A stretch of DNA of 64,000 nucleotides, from assembly GCA_006386115.1 (NCBI GenBank), contig VFIW01000003.1, forward strand, positions 1 through 64,000, read 5' to 3'. The stretch comes from Globisporangium splendens. Lineage: Eukaryota; Oomycota; Peronosporomycetes; Pythiales; Pythiaceae. This document shows positions 19,334 to 29,744 of the stretch, piece by piece (within the stretch, counting starts at the first letter, position 1; each line of letters opens with the position of its first letter). Below the pieces are notes generated by a model. It was not told where the DNA came from. It did not search any database and saw nothing but the letters and a program-made list of their open reading frames with translations. The position numbers and the translations under genes are program-made.

Positions 19334-19962
19334 ACTCACTTGCACTCTGTGATGATAAAGAATCTATTGAACTTAGTGTTTAAGATTCCCGGGGAAGAGA
19401 AATGGTGGGTTCTCAGCTATCATATCCTGCCGTAACACAAGCATTCTCACACTTGCGTCCAGGTTTTTCGTAATTTTCTAGTTTTTCTGACATTTGTAGT
19501 TTCTTCGTGTGCCATTTTGTAAATGGCTTTGTTCGTTGTTGTACGTTTTGGCTGTGCTTTGTCAGCCTCACTTGCACTGGTGAACGTCGCGCTTCGATGC
19601 TTCGATCACGTCTCGATTCACAGAGCCGGTAGGCTCTGTTAAGGGGGTCTTGTGCTGCGCGGTATGGTGGCCGCAGACAGCGGGGGGTCTTGTGCTGCGC
19701 GGTGTGGTGGCCGCAGACAGCGGGTAATAGTGCGGCGTCCTGGTGGGCGTCGCAGTTGTGCTTCATGGCGGATTAACCACGACATAGGGTCCGCAGTCAT
19801 GCTCATAGTGATCGTGCATTCCATTCCTCACCACCCCAGGGCCTCCAAGAAGGAGGGATTCTCTCCCTGGGATGGGCCAGTCCAAACTGGACCGCTGAGG
19901 CTGGAACTGGACCGCTTGAGCTCTACTGGGAAAAATGGAGAATGACTCACTTGCACTCTGTG
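19334..19962. repeat. Segment flanked by 18-bp direct repeats
   Basis: ACTCACTTGCACTCTGTG occurs at 19334-19351 and again at 19945-19962. The 593 bp between could be an insertion or a recombination product. A shorter partial copy (CTCACTTGCACT) lies near 19567. No terminal inverted repeat or coding region was seen inside. Confidence 0.45.
19643..19722. repeat. Tandem repeat, 2 x 40 bp
   Basis: Two copies of a GC-rich 40-bp unit containing GGGGTCTTGTGCTGCGCGGT, differing at two or three positions. Confidence 0.85.
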
Positions 19963-20463
19963 CCTCTAAGCAGAAAAGGTATGCGGTACTATTAATTGTA
20001 CATATATTGACAGTATTCTCGAAAATGATAAAAATATCAACCGAGACGACCAAACTTTGATTCACGCCGACTCCAGAAGCGCTAACTGAGCCACCTCCTT
20101 GTCTTTCAGCGCTGCTGTTCTCTGAACAGCAATCAGCTTAGGTGCTTCACGTAATTGTACCTTATCACGGACCAGTAGTTCGCGCCAAATTCATCAAGCA
20201 TGAACAACGAAACCGTAAATTCTGACCGAAAATGCAGCGGTGTTGCGATTACGATTCGTTATACCCCCACGCTGCGCGGTGACGTTCAAATCGTCACACT
20301 AGAAACTCACAAGGGATTGATTTTGACTGATTGCAACGCGGTATTTGAAACAATTGACGTGTTTTCCTTGAACAGATTTACATGCACAAAAAGCATACTA
20401 TGCCTTGGTATCAGTACGCTGGGCACTGTGACAGCAGCACTTGCTTCTTCAATGCTATTTGTT

Positions 20464-21906
20464 TTATAGCATAGCCACGGCCACAGCACCCAGAGCAAAC
20501 GACGTGTAGAGCGCAAAGCTCGAGGAAAGCGCAGCCGCGCTGCTGCTTGGCGTGGCGTCCGTAGTGGACTCGGCCTTGACCTTGTTGTTCTTCGAGGAGC
20601 TCGTCGTCGATCCACCAGAGGACGTGGTTCCAGACGACGATCCAGATGCTGGCGCTGGCGTTGGCGCGTGGGTCGCAGCAACGAGGGTCGGGTACGTGAA
20701 CGTGGATGGCGCGACCTCGCAGCCGTCGCCCGCGCTCGAGCACACTTCACAGAGTTGCGAGTAGAGGTGACGACGGCAACCGTTGGCCGCCTTGGCGCAC
20801 GTGGCGCTGTTTTCGTAGCACTTTGGATTAGTCTTGGCGAGATCCGACAGTTCTGGGAGCGGGGTCATCGTGCCCACCTTGGCGCTTGGCGCGAGTTTGT
20901 TATACATCTCGACCATGGTCTCAGCACGCTTCTGGTTCGCAGTCTCGTCACCTGGCTCCTCCCAGAACTTGAGCGAGCTCTTCACCTTGAATCCACTGCC
21001 GGTGTTCGTCGCGTCGAATTCCACGCCGCCGTCGTTACAGAACTCGGTGTAGTTCGAGTACGTATTGCCCGAGTCGCTCTTCAAGCTCGTGATACCGACG
21101 AGGTCGTCGATGTTGAGGTATCCGAGGATCTTGTACGCGAAGGAGCACGTCTCGCCGTCCGGTTGCTTGCCAAAGGCGCACAAGCCACCAGAGTGCTCGG
21201 CGCGGCACGAGTCAGTCTTGTCGGCTCGGAGCTTGTCGGCACAGCTGTTTGGGAACGAGAACCAGTAGTTGCCTGGGTATGGCGCACGCGGATCACTAGT
21301 CTGAAGCTGCGCGCCGACACTAGGGCCGAGGTCGAGCTCACCGTCGATCCCATAGTATTCCTTGCATTCCTTCGGGAGATCCGATCCCACGTCCGTGCAC
21401 TTTGCGCCGTCCATGGCAAGGAACGGCGTGAACTCAACTGGGTCGTGCGACTGGTACGCCTCGATGGCGTACGTTGGCTGCACAATCGTCGCCTCGTAGA
21501 ACACAATGTACTGCATGCCGTTCTTGCGCTGGCACTTGACGCTCTGCTCGTTCACGTTGATGCCTTCCGCCTGCACGTACATCAACGCGCCTTCCACACT
21601 CGCGGTGTTGACCGTGTCCAGCGCGCTGCGGTACTTCTCCTCGGTCGTCGAGCCGTACTTGGAGAGCCACACCTTGTTCGTTTCGTCCCACACGGGCTCA
21701 TCGCCCTGCACACGAGCTTGGATGGACGTGATCGTCTTCATGTGCCACGAGTTGGCACTCGAGGCTTGGCTTCCCGAGGTCGTCGACTTGGCTGCCGTGA
21801 CAGTGCCAGCCGAGCCCGACGACGCCTTGCTGCCAAACGTCGTGGCCTCGCTGAGCGAGAGCGCCGTGGTGAGGAGGCCCGTGATAGTGGCGAATTTGAG
21901 CAACAT
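20464..21906 (-). CDS. Secreted, probably GPI-anchored cysteine-rich protein
   Basis: 480 residues. The N-terminus is a signal peptide (hydrophobic to about residue 20). A Ser/Thr/Gly-rich stretch follows (about 25-50), then a ~340-residue extracellular domain with many cysteines (for example NSCADKLRADKTDSC, GLCAFGKQPDGETCSF, CKEYYGIDGE, CRRHLYSQLCEVCSSAGDGC). The C-terminus is a Ser/Thr/Pro-rich stalk ending in a hydrophobic tail (SFALYTSFALGAVAVAML), the usual layout of a GPI-anchored surface protein. Conserved secreted proteins of this type are common in oomycetes, but no enzymatic motif is visible. A promoter-like element precedes the ATG. Confidence 0.8.
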   Translation of the reverse strand: MLLKFATITGLLTTALSLSEATTFGSKASSGSAGTVTAAKSTTSGSQASSANSWHMKTITSIQARVQGDEPVWDETNKVWLSKYGSTTEEKYRSALDTVNTASVEGALMYVQAEGINVNEQSVKCQRKNGMQYIVFYEATIVQPTYAIEAYQSHDPVEFTPFLAMDGAKCTDVGSDLPKECKEYYGIDGELDLGPSVGAQLQTSDPRAPYPGNYWFSFPNSCADKLRADKTDSCRAEHSGGLCAFGKQPDGETCSFAYKILGYLNIDDLVGITSLKSDSGNTYSNYTEFCNDGGVEFDATNTGSGFKVKSSLKFWEEPGDETANQKRAETMVEMYNKLAPSAKVGTMTPLPELSDLAKTNPKCYENSATCAKAANGCRRHLYSQLCEVCSSAGDGCEVAPSTFTYPTLVAATHAPTPAPASGSSSGTTSSGGSTTSSSKNNKVKAESTTDATPSSSAAALSSSFALYTSFALGAVAVAML

Positions 21907-21967
21907 ACTGGCGTTAGGTCGGGAGGTGGGTAGCTAGGCGCAAAAAGGGACTTGAGCTGCTTGCAGC

Positions 21968-21983
21968 AAAAGTTGGAATGTGC
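21968..21983 (-). promoter_or_regulatory. Possible initiator/FPR of the secreted-protein gene
   Basis: On the - strand, GCACATTCCAACTTTT matches the oomycete core promoter consensus at about 13 of 16 positions and lies 62-77 bp before ATG 21906. Confidence 0.35.
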
Positions 21984-22950
21984 CGGTTGGAGTGCACCTC
22001 GCGATGGTGAGCGAGGGAGCAACTACGCACAGGAGTCAGAAAAGGCGGGACGGTCGTAAACCGTACGTTCGCTTCGCCAACAGGACGCTTGAACTACCGC
22101 AGCGTTGCATTGTGGGTGAACTCGCATCCGTTGGTTTCTTGATGACCAGAGAGATCCGCCAAGGATTTGTATCACTTCAAGCAGTACACACAATTGCGCC
22201 TTGGTATCCAAAGAACAATAGTTGCAAAGTGAGACTTGGAGGTATGTATTAACATATGTTAGTTCTGGCGTCTCGCACCAGCAACACTGACGTCTCATTC
22301 GTCCTCTTCCTCGACCACCATCATCAACAGCCTCATGAACAGAAACGCCGCGATGGCCGCCGTGATCCTCCATATGCGCTTTGTGAGGGTAATTGCTATA
22401 GCATACTTGGAGAACCAGCATCCCCTGTGGCTTTTATTCATAATTTCTCGAGCCTGCTTTTCTTCCGAGGCATTTGAACTTTATGGCACAGCAGGCTTGT
22501 TGTAATTTTCAAAATCTACCAGCACAGGCGATCTCTCTCTCTTTCTCTCTCTCTCTGTTGTAAAACCCGTAAGGAAGGCCGTTCTTTGCTCGTCGTTTTC
22601 ATTTTGCTCTTTGGGTGAATTACAGCTCGCCGAAAGATCGGCTATCCCAGCTGGATAGTGCACGTGACCGCTGGTTCATCCAAAGTCGCAATGGTTTTAT
22701 ACCTTTTTATAATGTTGAGTAAGGCAGTATCGATTTAGAAAAGAGTTAGATGAGTCAGGTAACAAAGAAGATTAATGCCTTTTATTTATTATAATATGAT
22801 GTACCCTTTTAATCCTCCCACCTTTATCTCTTTATATAATCAGACACTTGCGTGTTGTGGGATTGACGATCGTTGTCAGCGACTGGATGTTCGTTGCGGC
22901 ACACGCAGGTGGAGCACAAAACATTGACGGCGCATGTGGTAAACCTGCTT

Positions 22951-24060
22951 GCACCTGCTGCGACGGAAAGCTGCGTCCTGACTATTTGCAAATTCTATTG
23001 TGCGATTCACGAACTTCGAGCCTACAATGCGTGCTTGAGTGCTGCAAGCGCGCTGGTTTGTGTGGTCGAGAGCCGCATGTTTATGCAAGGCGATCAGGAA
23101 GCCACATCGCAGCGAGGTCGGAAGGGAAATGGAGGCGCATAGAGTGCACAACTGCACAAGCAGATTTTTTCCCCAAGATTAAGGTGATCACATTCGTACG
23201 ATAAATCAGCCTCTTTGTCGACACACAGACATGTACCTCTTCAAGACGAGGCGCGACAGAGTTGGGTCCACACAGGTGAAAATGGCGTAGGAGGTCATGA
23301 CCTTCGTCTGGATAAGCGTTCCACTTCAACAAGTGAAAGGCAGCTGGGTTGATGCTAGCGCGTTGGCCCGCAAAGTATAATCGCCGAGGATATCGAGTTG
23401 ATGCATTACGAGTAATGTTACAGCGCGCCAAACAGACCCTGTGGATTTCAATAGTGCTGGTGGCAAACGGGACCAAATTGCGTGAGAGCCCGTTTGTCCG
23501 ATTGTCGAAACTCGAGGTCGCGATTGCACACACAGATTTTCTGGGTTGAGGTGAGTGATTGAATAGAGCGCATATCTTCCTCTGCGACATATTTGGTCCG
23601 CCAGGGACCATGAAAAGGGCAAAAGCCTCAGCCGTTTCTTCAATGGTCGACTCAGGACCCAAGAATCCTCAGTCTGTCGCACCTGGCTCTCACACGCGCC
23701 AATCGATGGATCTTGTGCCGGCCGCGCTGAATGCACTTGAATGGCCAGGCTTTCAGTTGCCACAAGTCGCATTGCCATTGCAAAGCTGGTGCTATATCTA
23801 TGCGTCATGTTCTAATCAATGCACGAGAAGATCGATCGTCCTAGGACGGTTCATTAAGCTTGACGACTACATAGGCGCATAGAGTTGTTACACAGCTCGC
23901 GTGTGGTGCCAACACGCACCTGCTGTGGCGAAAGGCGAGTCCATTTTGCAAATTTTGCTGCAGAGCTCGCGATACAAGCGTGTGTATTTGAGTGGTCGAG
24001 TGAGCGCACGTTTATGCAAGGCAACCAGGAGGCTGACCACAATCAGGTCGGAAGCGGAAG
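22951..24060. repeat. Diverged repeat pair
   Basis: Segments about 22951-23125 and 23905-24060 share blocks such as CACCTGCTG, TTTTGCAAATT/TTTGCAAATT and GTTTATGCAAGGC..CAGGA followed by AGGTCGGAAG, in the same order and orientation. They look like two old copies of an unidentified element or gene fragment. Confidence 0.45.
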
Positions 24061-24062
24061 TC

Positions 24063-24469
24063 CAGACTTGGCTCTCTGTAATATCACCCCTCTCGCACAT
24101 GTTAAGGCAGGTGTGTAAAGCTCCATAGGAGGTACTCATGGAGGCCTAAAGCTACCACGCATGCTCTTGTCTGATCGATGTCGCACCCACACAAGACCTT
24201 CTGTGGTAAAACGCAACTCTTTCGAAGGTGCCGGGGTCTACGCGGACCGTCCTGAACGATGGGCAGTGGAAGCGGATCGCTGATAAAGCAACCGAAGTGT
24301 GCTGTAGACAAGATGGAGTCGGATTTTGCTTTTCAGCGGCATGGCGGACATCGTATGCTGTACAATACAAATAAGCGCCACTTTTGTCCTTGCATAGTGT
24401 CACGAGCGTAGTTGTAAGTTTTGTAAGGCAATATGCTTTTATGAGTGATATTGCAGAGAGCCAAGTCTG
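24063..24469. repeat. Possible MITE with 25-bp terminal inverted repeats
   Basis: 24063-24087 and the reverse complement of 24445-24469 match at 24 of 25 positions (core GACTTGGCTCTCTG). The ~407-bp unit has no coding capacity. No clear target-site duplication was seen, so it may be only a hairpin-forming repeat. Confidence 0.4.
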
Positions 24470-25277
24470 TGTCGGACAGCATCGTAGAGTTCAGTTTTGC
24501 ACAAGTACAATTTTCGTACCGAGGTGATTGAAAAGGTACGATGGCTGTTTGTAGCTCCCGAAGTTGTAAAGTTCGTCTACCAAAGGAACAGAGAAAGTGA
24601 TCATTGGAGTCATCTCGTGCATTTTGTCGAGTTCTCTGAGAACTGATTGACAATGAGCTGTGGCGCAGCAACAGTCTCTCCAGTTGACAGAGCAGAAACG
24701 CCGAGCCAGACCGAATTGGCAAATGAGGCGACCTAATCCAGAGCAAGCAGAATATGTTTTCATCCGTTCAGAGCACATCCTTGTCGATTGCTCTTGCAAT
24801 CCTTCCGATATTGTCAGCGATATTATCACCAATTAATTGTCAAAACCCTCCTCATTTAACTGTCGAGAAACGTTGTTGACAACGACACCAGCAGTGCGTG
24901 TGCACGCGTTGACAAGCTGCCATCAACTTTCGCAGCCCTCGGCTTGAAATCGCAGCGCAGTTATCAGAATATCACCGTCCATGCACATGGTGCGCAAACT
25001 CTACACTCGTTCTCATCAATCTGCCGAGGTAGATGCAGGCAGCATCTTCATCAACTTGTGGATCCAGATGCAGGACGCGGCACAAGCAACGATGCGCGCG
25101 GATCCCAAACGCTGGAAAGCTCTGGAAAAAAATCGTATGTGAGTCGAATCGCCTTGCGGCTAAAGCTCACGTTGCGCCAGTTGAATGCTTTGCCGTACTG
25201 ACTGCTATCTGTCCGCTTCGGATGCAGCTGGGTAGTTGAAGTCGCCTCGTACGCATTTATCATCGTGAACCACAATG

Positions 25278-27289
25278 CTAGTTTTCGTTCCGACAATCGC
25301 TGAGATCCAAGACCCAATGTCCAGTAGGATTTAGCACTGTGAATTGAATTGTGCAGGCACCGAAGACATCCACCAGACGGCGTTGTTCCAAAGACGTCAA
25401 GTTGATCTGCATGAACTCAAAAACCTGGTCGCCGTCAATAAGGCACGGCCAAAGCCTTCCGACAATGTCCACGGGACTTATCGTGCCTTTCAGCTGGGAT
25501 ATGGAAAAAGAGGCTTGGTCAACAGTCAGGTAGAGATCGTTCAGCACCAGATCCAAGAGAATTGCGACTTCTCGGGATGAAAACACACGCTTAATGATCT
25601 GGATAAGTCCAAGAAATGTGGCTTCTTCCAGATATACAGAGCTGTGGTTTGGCATCGGTGGTGGGATGAAATGTGCTTCAGCACAAAACACTCCATATCT
25701 CTGCACCTTCCACGGTTTCCTTGTCGCAGACTCGACAATGGTTTTCGTTTCAGCATCAACCAGTAGCACGACCTTCTTGGGCTTCTTAGGAGGGCGATCA
25801 TCGATAAACACAAGCCCAGATAGAGCACACCGCTTGTAGATTAGCGCAGCGTCCGAAAGCAAACTTGCGACTGCGAAATCATACGGAGATCCACCCACTT
25901 TGAGCTCAAATGGCGACGACAACGAAGACATCATGTAATCGAATATCACTTTCTGTCCCGCGTGTTTCGAAGTCTCCACATCGTGGACAGACATTTGGAT
26001 CTCGCAAGAAGATCCAGATGCGACTGCTTTGAGCAGTGCCCGCGTTCCGATAGCGCCAAGGCTGTTGTCTTGGAGAAGTAGGCGTTTCAGAGAACCGTTC
26101 TTGAGAAGGAAAAAGCCAAACGCCACGGCAGTTCGTCCGCCAAACGCATTCCGAGTCAAATCGAGCTCAGCGAGCGTTGTGTTGACTTCCATCGCAGCTG
26201 CGAATTGTTCACCGCCATCGTCTCCACATCGATTCATCGCGAGATTCAGTGTCCTCAATGCCGTATTCGTTCGCAGAGCAGCTCCAATTGCAGTCGCACC
26301 GCTGTGACAGATTTGGTTCCACGACACATTCAGCTCTGTTATCCCACAGGAAGGTTGCGTGATCATATCGCCGAGCAGTATCCCTACTTTTTCGCCAATG
26401 TTGTTATACGACAAGTTCACCGTCTGCAAGGTCGGGTGACATTCAATTGCCCCACGTTCGCTTGTCCAAAGCGCGCCATTTCTTCGAACTCTTTTTTCAT
26501 CTCGGGTGCCGCGATCTCCTTCTTCCGCAGCAAACACTCTGCAGTCTCGAGCTGGCGATCAAACTGCAGTCGCTTGTATTCTTGATCATCCGTACGGGGA
26601 TGGCCATTAAGTGGGACAGACTGCGTCGCGTTCTGGTACCGCTTTTCCAATTGCCACTCCACTTTTGCCGAGGGGGTCATCACTGAATCCACCAAGTCCG
26701 CCGATGGCATTGCGACCACCGTATCTGCCATATCTGCTCCATTGCTGGAACCTCGAGTTGAAGTTGCTGGCCGCGTATCTGGCGCCACCGCGCTGTCCAC
26801 GTTGGTTTTGTACAGCGATTCAAGACGCAGACTCGGGTACATGAACTTCTCGATTTCTCCCTCAATCACCGCTTTCCACTTGGCGTCTTTCGTCTCAAAC
26901 ATGCCAATCGGCTGTCTCTCCACAGCGTCCACTGGAGGAACCTTGTTCTTGGTGTCAGGCGCTCCGCTCTCATGGTTTTCGTCCTCCTCGAGCATCGCGA
27001 GCGCCGCGCCTCGTCGAACGAGCCGCTGTTTGCGCGCGCGCCGGTGTTTCTGGATCGCGAGCACTTTCATCTGCGAGATGGTCGAGAATCCAAGACGCGG
27101 CCGCGGCGGAGCCGTCTGAGCGTCTGGTGGCGTTGCGGCAGTCGCTGTGGTCGTCGCATTATTGTTACTATCGAGGGCATCGGGGATCGTGATCGCTTCG
27201 GCCGAGAGCGTGAGCGACGCCAGCAGTTCACGGCTCCGGAGCGTCTGGGAGGCGCCACCGTGTGACTCGCTCTTCTTCATTAGGATCAA
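25278..27289 (-). pseudogene. Leucine-rich-repeat protein gene with one-base frameshift
   Basis: The N-terminal frame (27289 to 26417) has a low-complexity start, a basic QKHRRARKQRLVRR stretch and a helical part near KKEFEEMARFG. The LRR frame picks up at once as AIECHPTLQTVNLSYNNIG, followed by RNI/NLRC3-like repeats (ITELNVSWNQICHSGATAIG, LRTLNLAMNRCGDDGGEQFA, LAELDLTRNAFGG, LKRLLLQDNSLGAIGTRAL) and a ~200-residue C-terminal domain I do not recognise. Both frames stay open up to a run of four G near 26445, where one extra G would join them. This is either a one-base deletion (real pseudogene) or a sequencing error in an intact ~670-residue gene. LRR proteins of this kind usually mediate protein interactions in the cytoplasm. 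Confidence 0.7.
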
Positions 27290-27362
27290 TAGACGATGGG
27301 ACCCTCAGCTTCCGTCACGCATGCCATCGCATTAGACTCGCCATCTTTGCTTTTTGTGCTTG

Positions 27363-27378
27363 CGATTGCAGAATGACG
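27363..27378 (-). promoter_or_regulatory. Possible initiator in the shared LRR/phosphatase promoter region
   Basis: On the - strand, CGTCATTCTGCAATCG has the initiator core (TCATTCTGCAAT) 74-89 bp before ATG 27289. The overlapping TGACGTCA is also a palindromic CRE-like site, and an inverted CCAAT (ATTGG) lies near 27408. The 27290-27698 gap is a divergent promoter region for this gene and the phosphatase gene. Confidence 0.3.
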
Positions 27379-27698
27379 TCAATTGGGACAAAACCAACAG
27401 AGATGTGATTGGCTGAAATGGAGTTTTATTATAGGCAATCATATCGTGTTTTCTGGATACCCTATAAAGGTCTCTGTCAATGATACCCTATTTTAGTGGA
27501 CACCCGACGAATGATCGGATGAGACCGTGAGTGATGGATGCTTTTGTTCACTTGTCATTTGTTTGATGGAGAACAGTTGTACCCGAGAAAGGAAGATGGT
27601 CGCTTGCTGTGGTGGTGCGTAGTGGGTCATTGTTGTATTTGTTTGCTGTTGGCTTTGGGCGAGAGGAAGAGAGGAAGAGAGAAGACGACCGTGCAATC

Positions 27699-29192
27699 AT
27701 GGCGATTGGGAAGCGTGCTGTCGTGATTGGAGGCATCCTGGCTGCCGCGATCATCGGTGCAATCATCGCGATTGTGCTCTCGGTCAAATCATCGTCGGCA
27801 AGTACTCGAGACCACGACGATAGAGCAGAAGTCAGTAGAGATGGTATGAGCAGCGAGAACCACCCGAGCGAGAACATAACAAAGAAACACCTCAGTACGT
27901 TCAAGACCACATCGGACGGGAGCAGTGGGGAAACCGCCGAGAAGATCATCGAAACTGACCCACTGCAAGAGATATATTCTGTCACGGCGCTCGCCATTGG
28001 CGATTGGGGACGCACGATCATGAAAGAGGGCGGATCCTGCTGCCAGCGCCGGAAGAGCTACAGCGTGCTAGACTACAACGCCATGGAGTACACTGCGTCA
28101 TTGCTGGGTCTCGCTGCTCAGGAGGCAGTGCCAAAGCCGTCTGTGATCATTGCCCACGGCGACAACTTCTATTGGACAGGGCTGCAAAGCGTGACAGATC
28201 AAGCGTACCGTTTTCAAGAGACATTTGAGACGAAGTACGCCGATGCAAGTCTGGAAGGCATCCCGTGGGTCAACGTCATGGGCAACCACGACTATGGAGG
28301 TGCGAGTTTCCTGTGCTCCAGTGGCGACCTGCCAGCGAAATGCGGTTCAACAGACGAGATGCTCTTCAACTTGAGGCAGAAGTTTACTCTGCAGTCTGCA
28401 TATGTGAGTCCGAACCAGAACCGCTGGATCATGCCAGACCATTTCTACGTGCACAGCATCCAGGATCCGGTTGGAGACATTTCTGTGGACATTTTCAATA
28501 TCGACACGAACGACGCCGACACTCATGGCGCGCGCCAGATTTGCTGTCAGTGCTACGGATACTCGGGTGGCGACGACGGTGTGTGTGAGGAAGTTGTGAG
28601 AGGCCAAGCGCACTGCGCTGGTGGCGACACGGGTATGTATGACACATGCACGCAGCAGTTGAGAGAGTGGGGGCTCGATTCGCGCCAGAAACTCGTCGCA
28701 GCCGTCAATGCGTCGACTGCGACGTGGAAAATCGTGAACTCCCATTACTCACCGTACAACCACTACGCGCCGGAGCACGCTCAAGCGTGGCGCGAAACAC
28801 TCGATGGTCTGGGCGTCAATTTGTTTATCTATGGCCACACCCACGGCACGAAACACGATTATGCGAGTTTCAAGACCCATTTCATTGAAAACGGTGCTGG
28901 TGGTGGCATTCAGAACGAGTCACCGAGCGGCATCCCTCCTTACGCGGAAGACTATGTGCAGAAGATCTGGGCTGCTGGAGGGTACCCGTATGGCATCTTC
29001 GGGCTGAAAGTGTCGTTGAACTGGATGCAGGTGCGCTTTTTGACGTTTGATGAGCGTTGGGTCATGAACAAGGAGCTGAGTGCGTCGGTCGTGGGTGGCA
29101 TCGCGGAGAAACACTGCTGGTACATTCCGAAGCATGGAGGCAAGGGGAAGAGCTGCAAGGATGCTAAGAGCGCAGTCTCCACGAGCGGATAG
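27699..29192 (+). CDS. Purple-acid-phosphatase-like metallophosphoesterase, membrane-anchored
   Basis: 497 residues from ATG 27699; the frame is open from 27609, but this ATG directly precedes the membrane helix. Residues 1-30 (MAIGKRAVVIGG then AAIIGAIIAIVLSVK) are a signal anchor, so the enzyme should face the lumen or cell exterior. All five metal-binding blocks of low-molecular-weight purple acid phosphatases (TRAP type) are present: AIGDWGR, HGDNFYWTGL, MGNHDYGG, VNSHYSPY and YGHTHGTKH. A cysteine-rich insert (CCQCYGYSGGDDGVC) lies between the third and fourth blocks. Likely reaction: hydrolysis of phosphate monoesters using a di-metal centre. The substrate is unknown. Confidence 0.88.
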   Translation: MAIGKRAVVIGGILAAAIIGAIIAIVLSVKSSSASTRDHDDRAEVSRDGMSSENHPSENITKKHLSTFKTTSDGSSGETAEKIIETDPLQEIYSVTALAIGDWGRTIMKEGGSCCQRRKSYSVLDYNAMEYTASLLGLAAQEAVPKPSVIIAHGDNFYWTGLQSVTDQAYRFQETFETKYADASLEGIPWVNVMGNHDYGGASFLCSSGDLPAKCGSTDEMLFNLRQKFTLQSAYVSPNQNRWIMPDHFYVHSIQDPVGDISVDIFNIDTNDADTHGARQICCQCYGYSGGDDGVCEEVVRGQAHCAGGDTGMYDTCTQQLREWGLDSRQKLVAAVNASTATWKIVNSHYSPYNHYAPEHAQAWRETLDGLGVNLFIYGHTHGTKHDYASFKTHFIENGAGGGIQNESPSGIPPYAEDYVQKIWAAGGYPYGIFGLKVSLNWMQVRFLTFDERWVMNKELSASVVGGIAEKHCWYIPKHGGKGKSCKDAKSAVSTSG

Positions 29193-29744
29193 CGAGATTT
29201 CTTTCTTTGTTCGAGCGTGAGATGAATAGAAACCGCTGACTGCCTGTCTGCCCGTTAGCATTTGAAAAACACACGCATGCCTACCAATGTGTAACACCAG
29301 GATGACAGGCTCTTCAGGATCTTCGTTAGGATGCACAGCAGTTGGACGCGCATGGGCTTCATGGCATCGCATGCATGCGTCGCACTTTATCCGCCCACCG
29401 CTTAATGGAGTCGCACGCACCGTTTCAAGATTTGGCATCAAAAATGGTTTGTGGTTCACCGACAATTCATTTTTGAATTGAGTTACGTTCCCCTATTGGT
29501 TTGACCGATGGTATGCTATCCACCCTCAAAAATAAAAAGTGCCAACATTAGCGTTTTTTGCATCAAGCGTTAGCTGTACTCTCAGGTTTACCAAATACTG
29601 ATGTAAACGATATCCTTACAATTGTGGCCCCATGTTTCATGACGGGTTGGTATCGTGTCTGACAGGTTTTTTGCTTGACCATTTTGCTGTTGGCATATCC
29701 GCACCAAGCAAAGCGCGAGGCAAAGCAGCGGACAATCAACCGCG
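29193..29744. other. Intergenic, nothing recognised
   Basis: Downstream of the phosphatase and upstream of PPWD1. No conserved ORF. Confidence 0.5.

Larger units (their letters stand above)
19257..20463. other. Repeat-bearing intergenic region
   Basis: It contains an 18-bp perfect direct repeat flanking ~593 bp and a 40-bp tandem duplication (listed separately). A 89-codon + ORF at 20200-20469 has a hydrophobic C-terminus but no recognisable family; I do not call it. Confidence 0.4.
21984..25277. other. Long gene-poor stretch with diverged repeats
   Basis: No ORF has recognisable motifs. A CT-rich microsatellite lies near 22530-22558. Two diverged copies of one repeat lie at about 22951-23125 and 23905-24060, and a 25-bp inverted repeat pair spans 24063-24469 (both listed separately). 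Confidence 0.4.

Noticed and set aside
20668..21933. 421-codon + strand ORF opposite the secreted-protein gene
   Set aside because: It is the Arg/Val/His-rich shadow of a GC-rich - strand gene with a clear signal peptide and GPI tail; no domain of its own.
22530..22558. CT-rich tract as regulatory element
   Set aside because: Simple microsatellite with no adjacent gene start.
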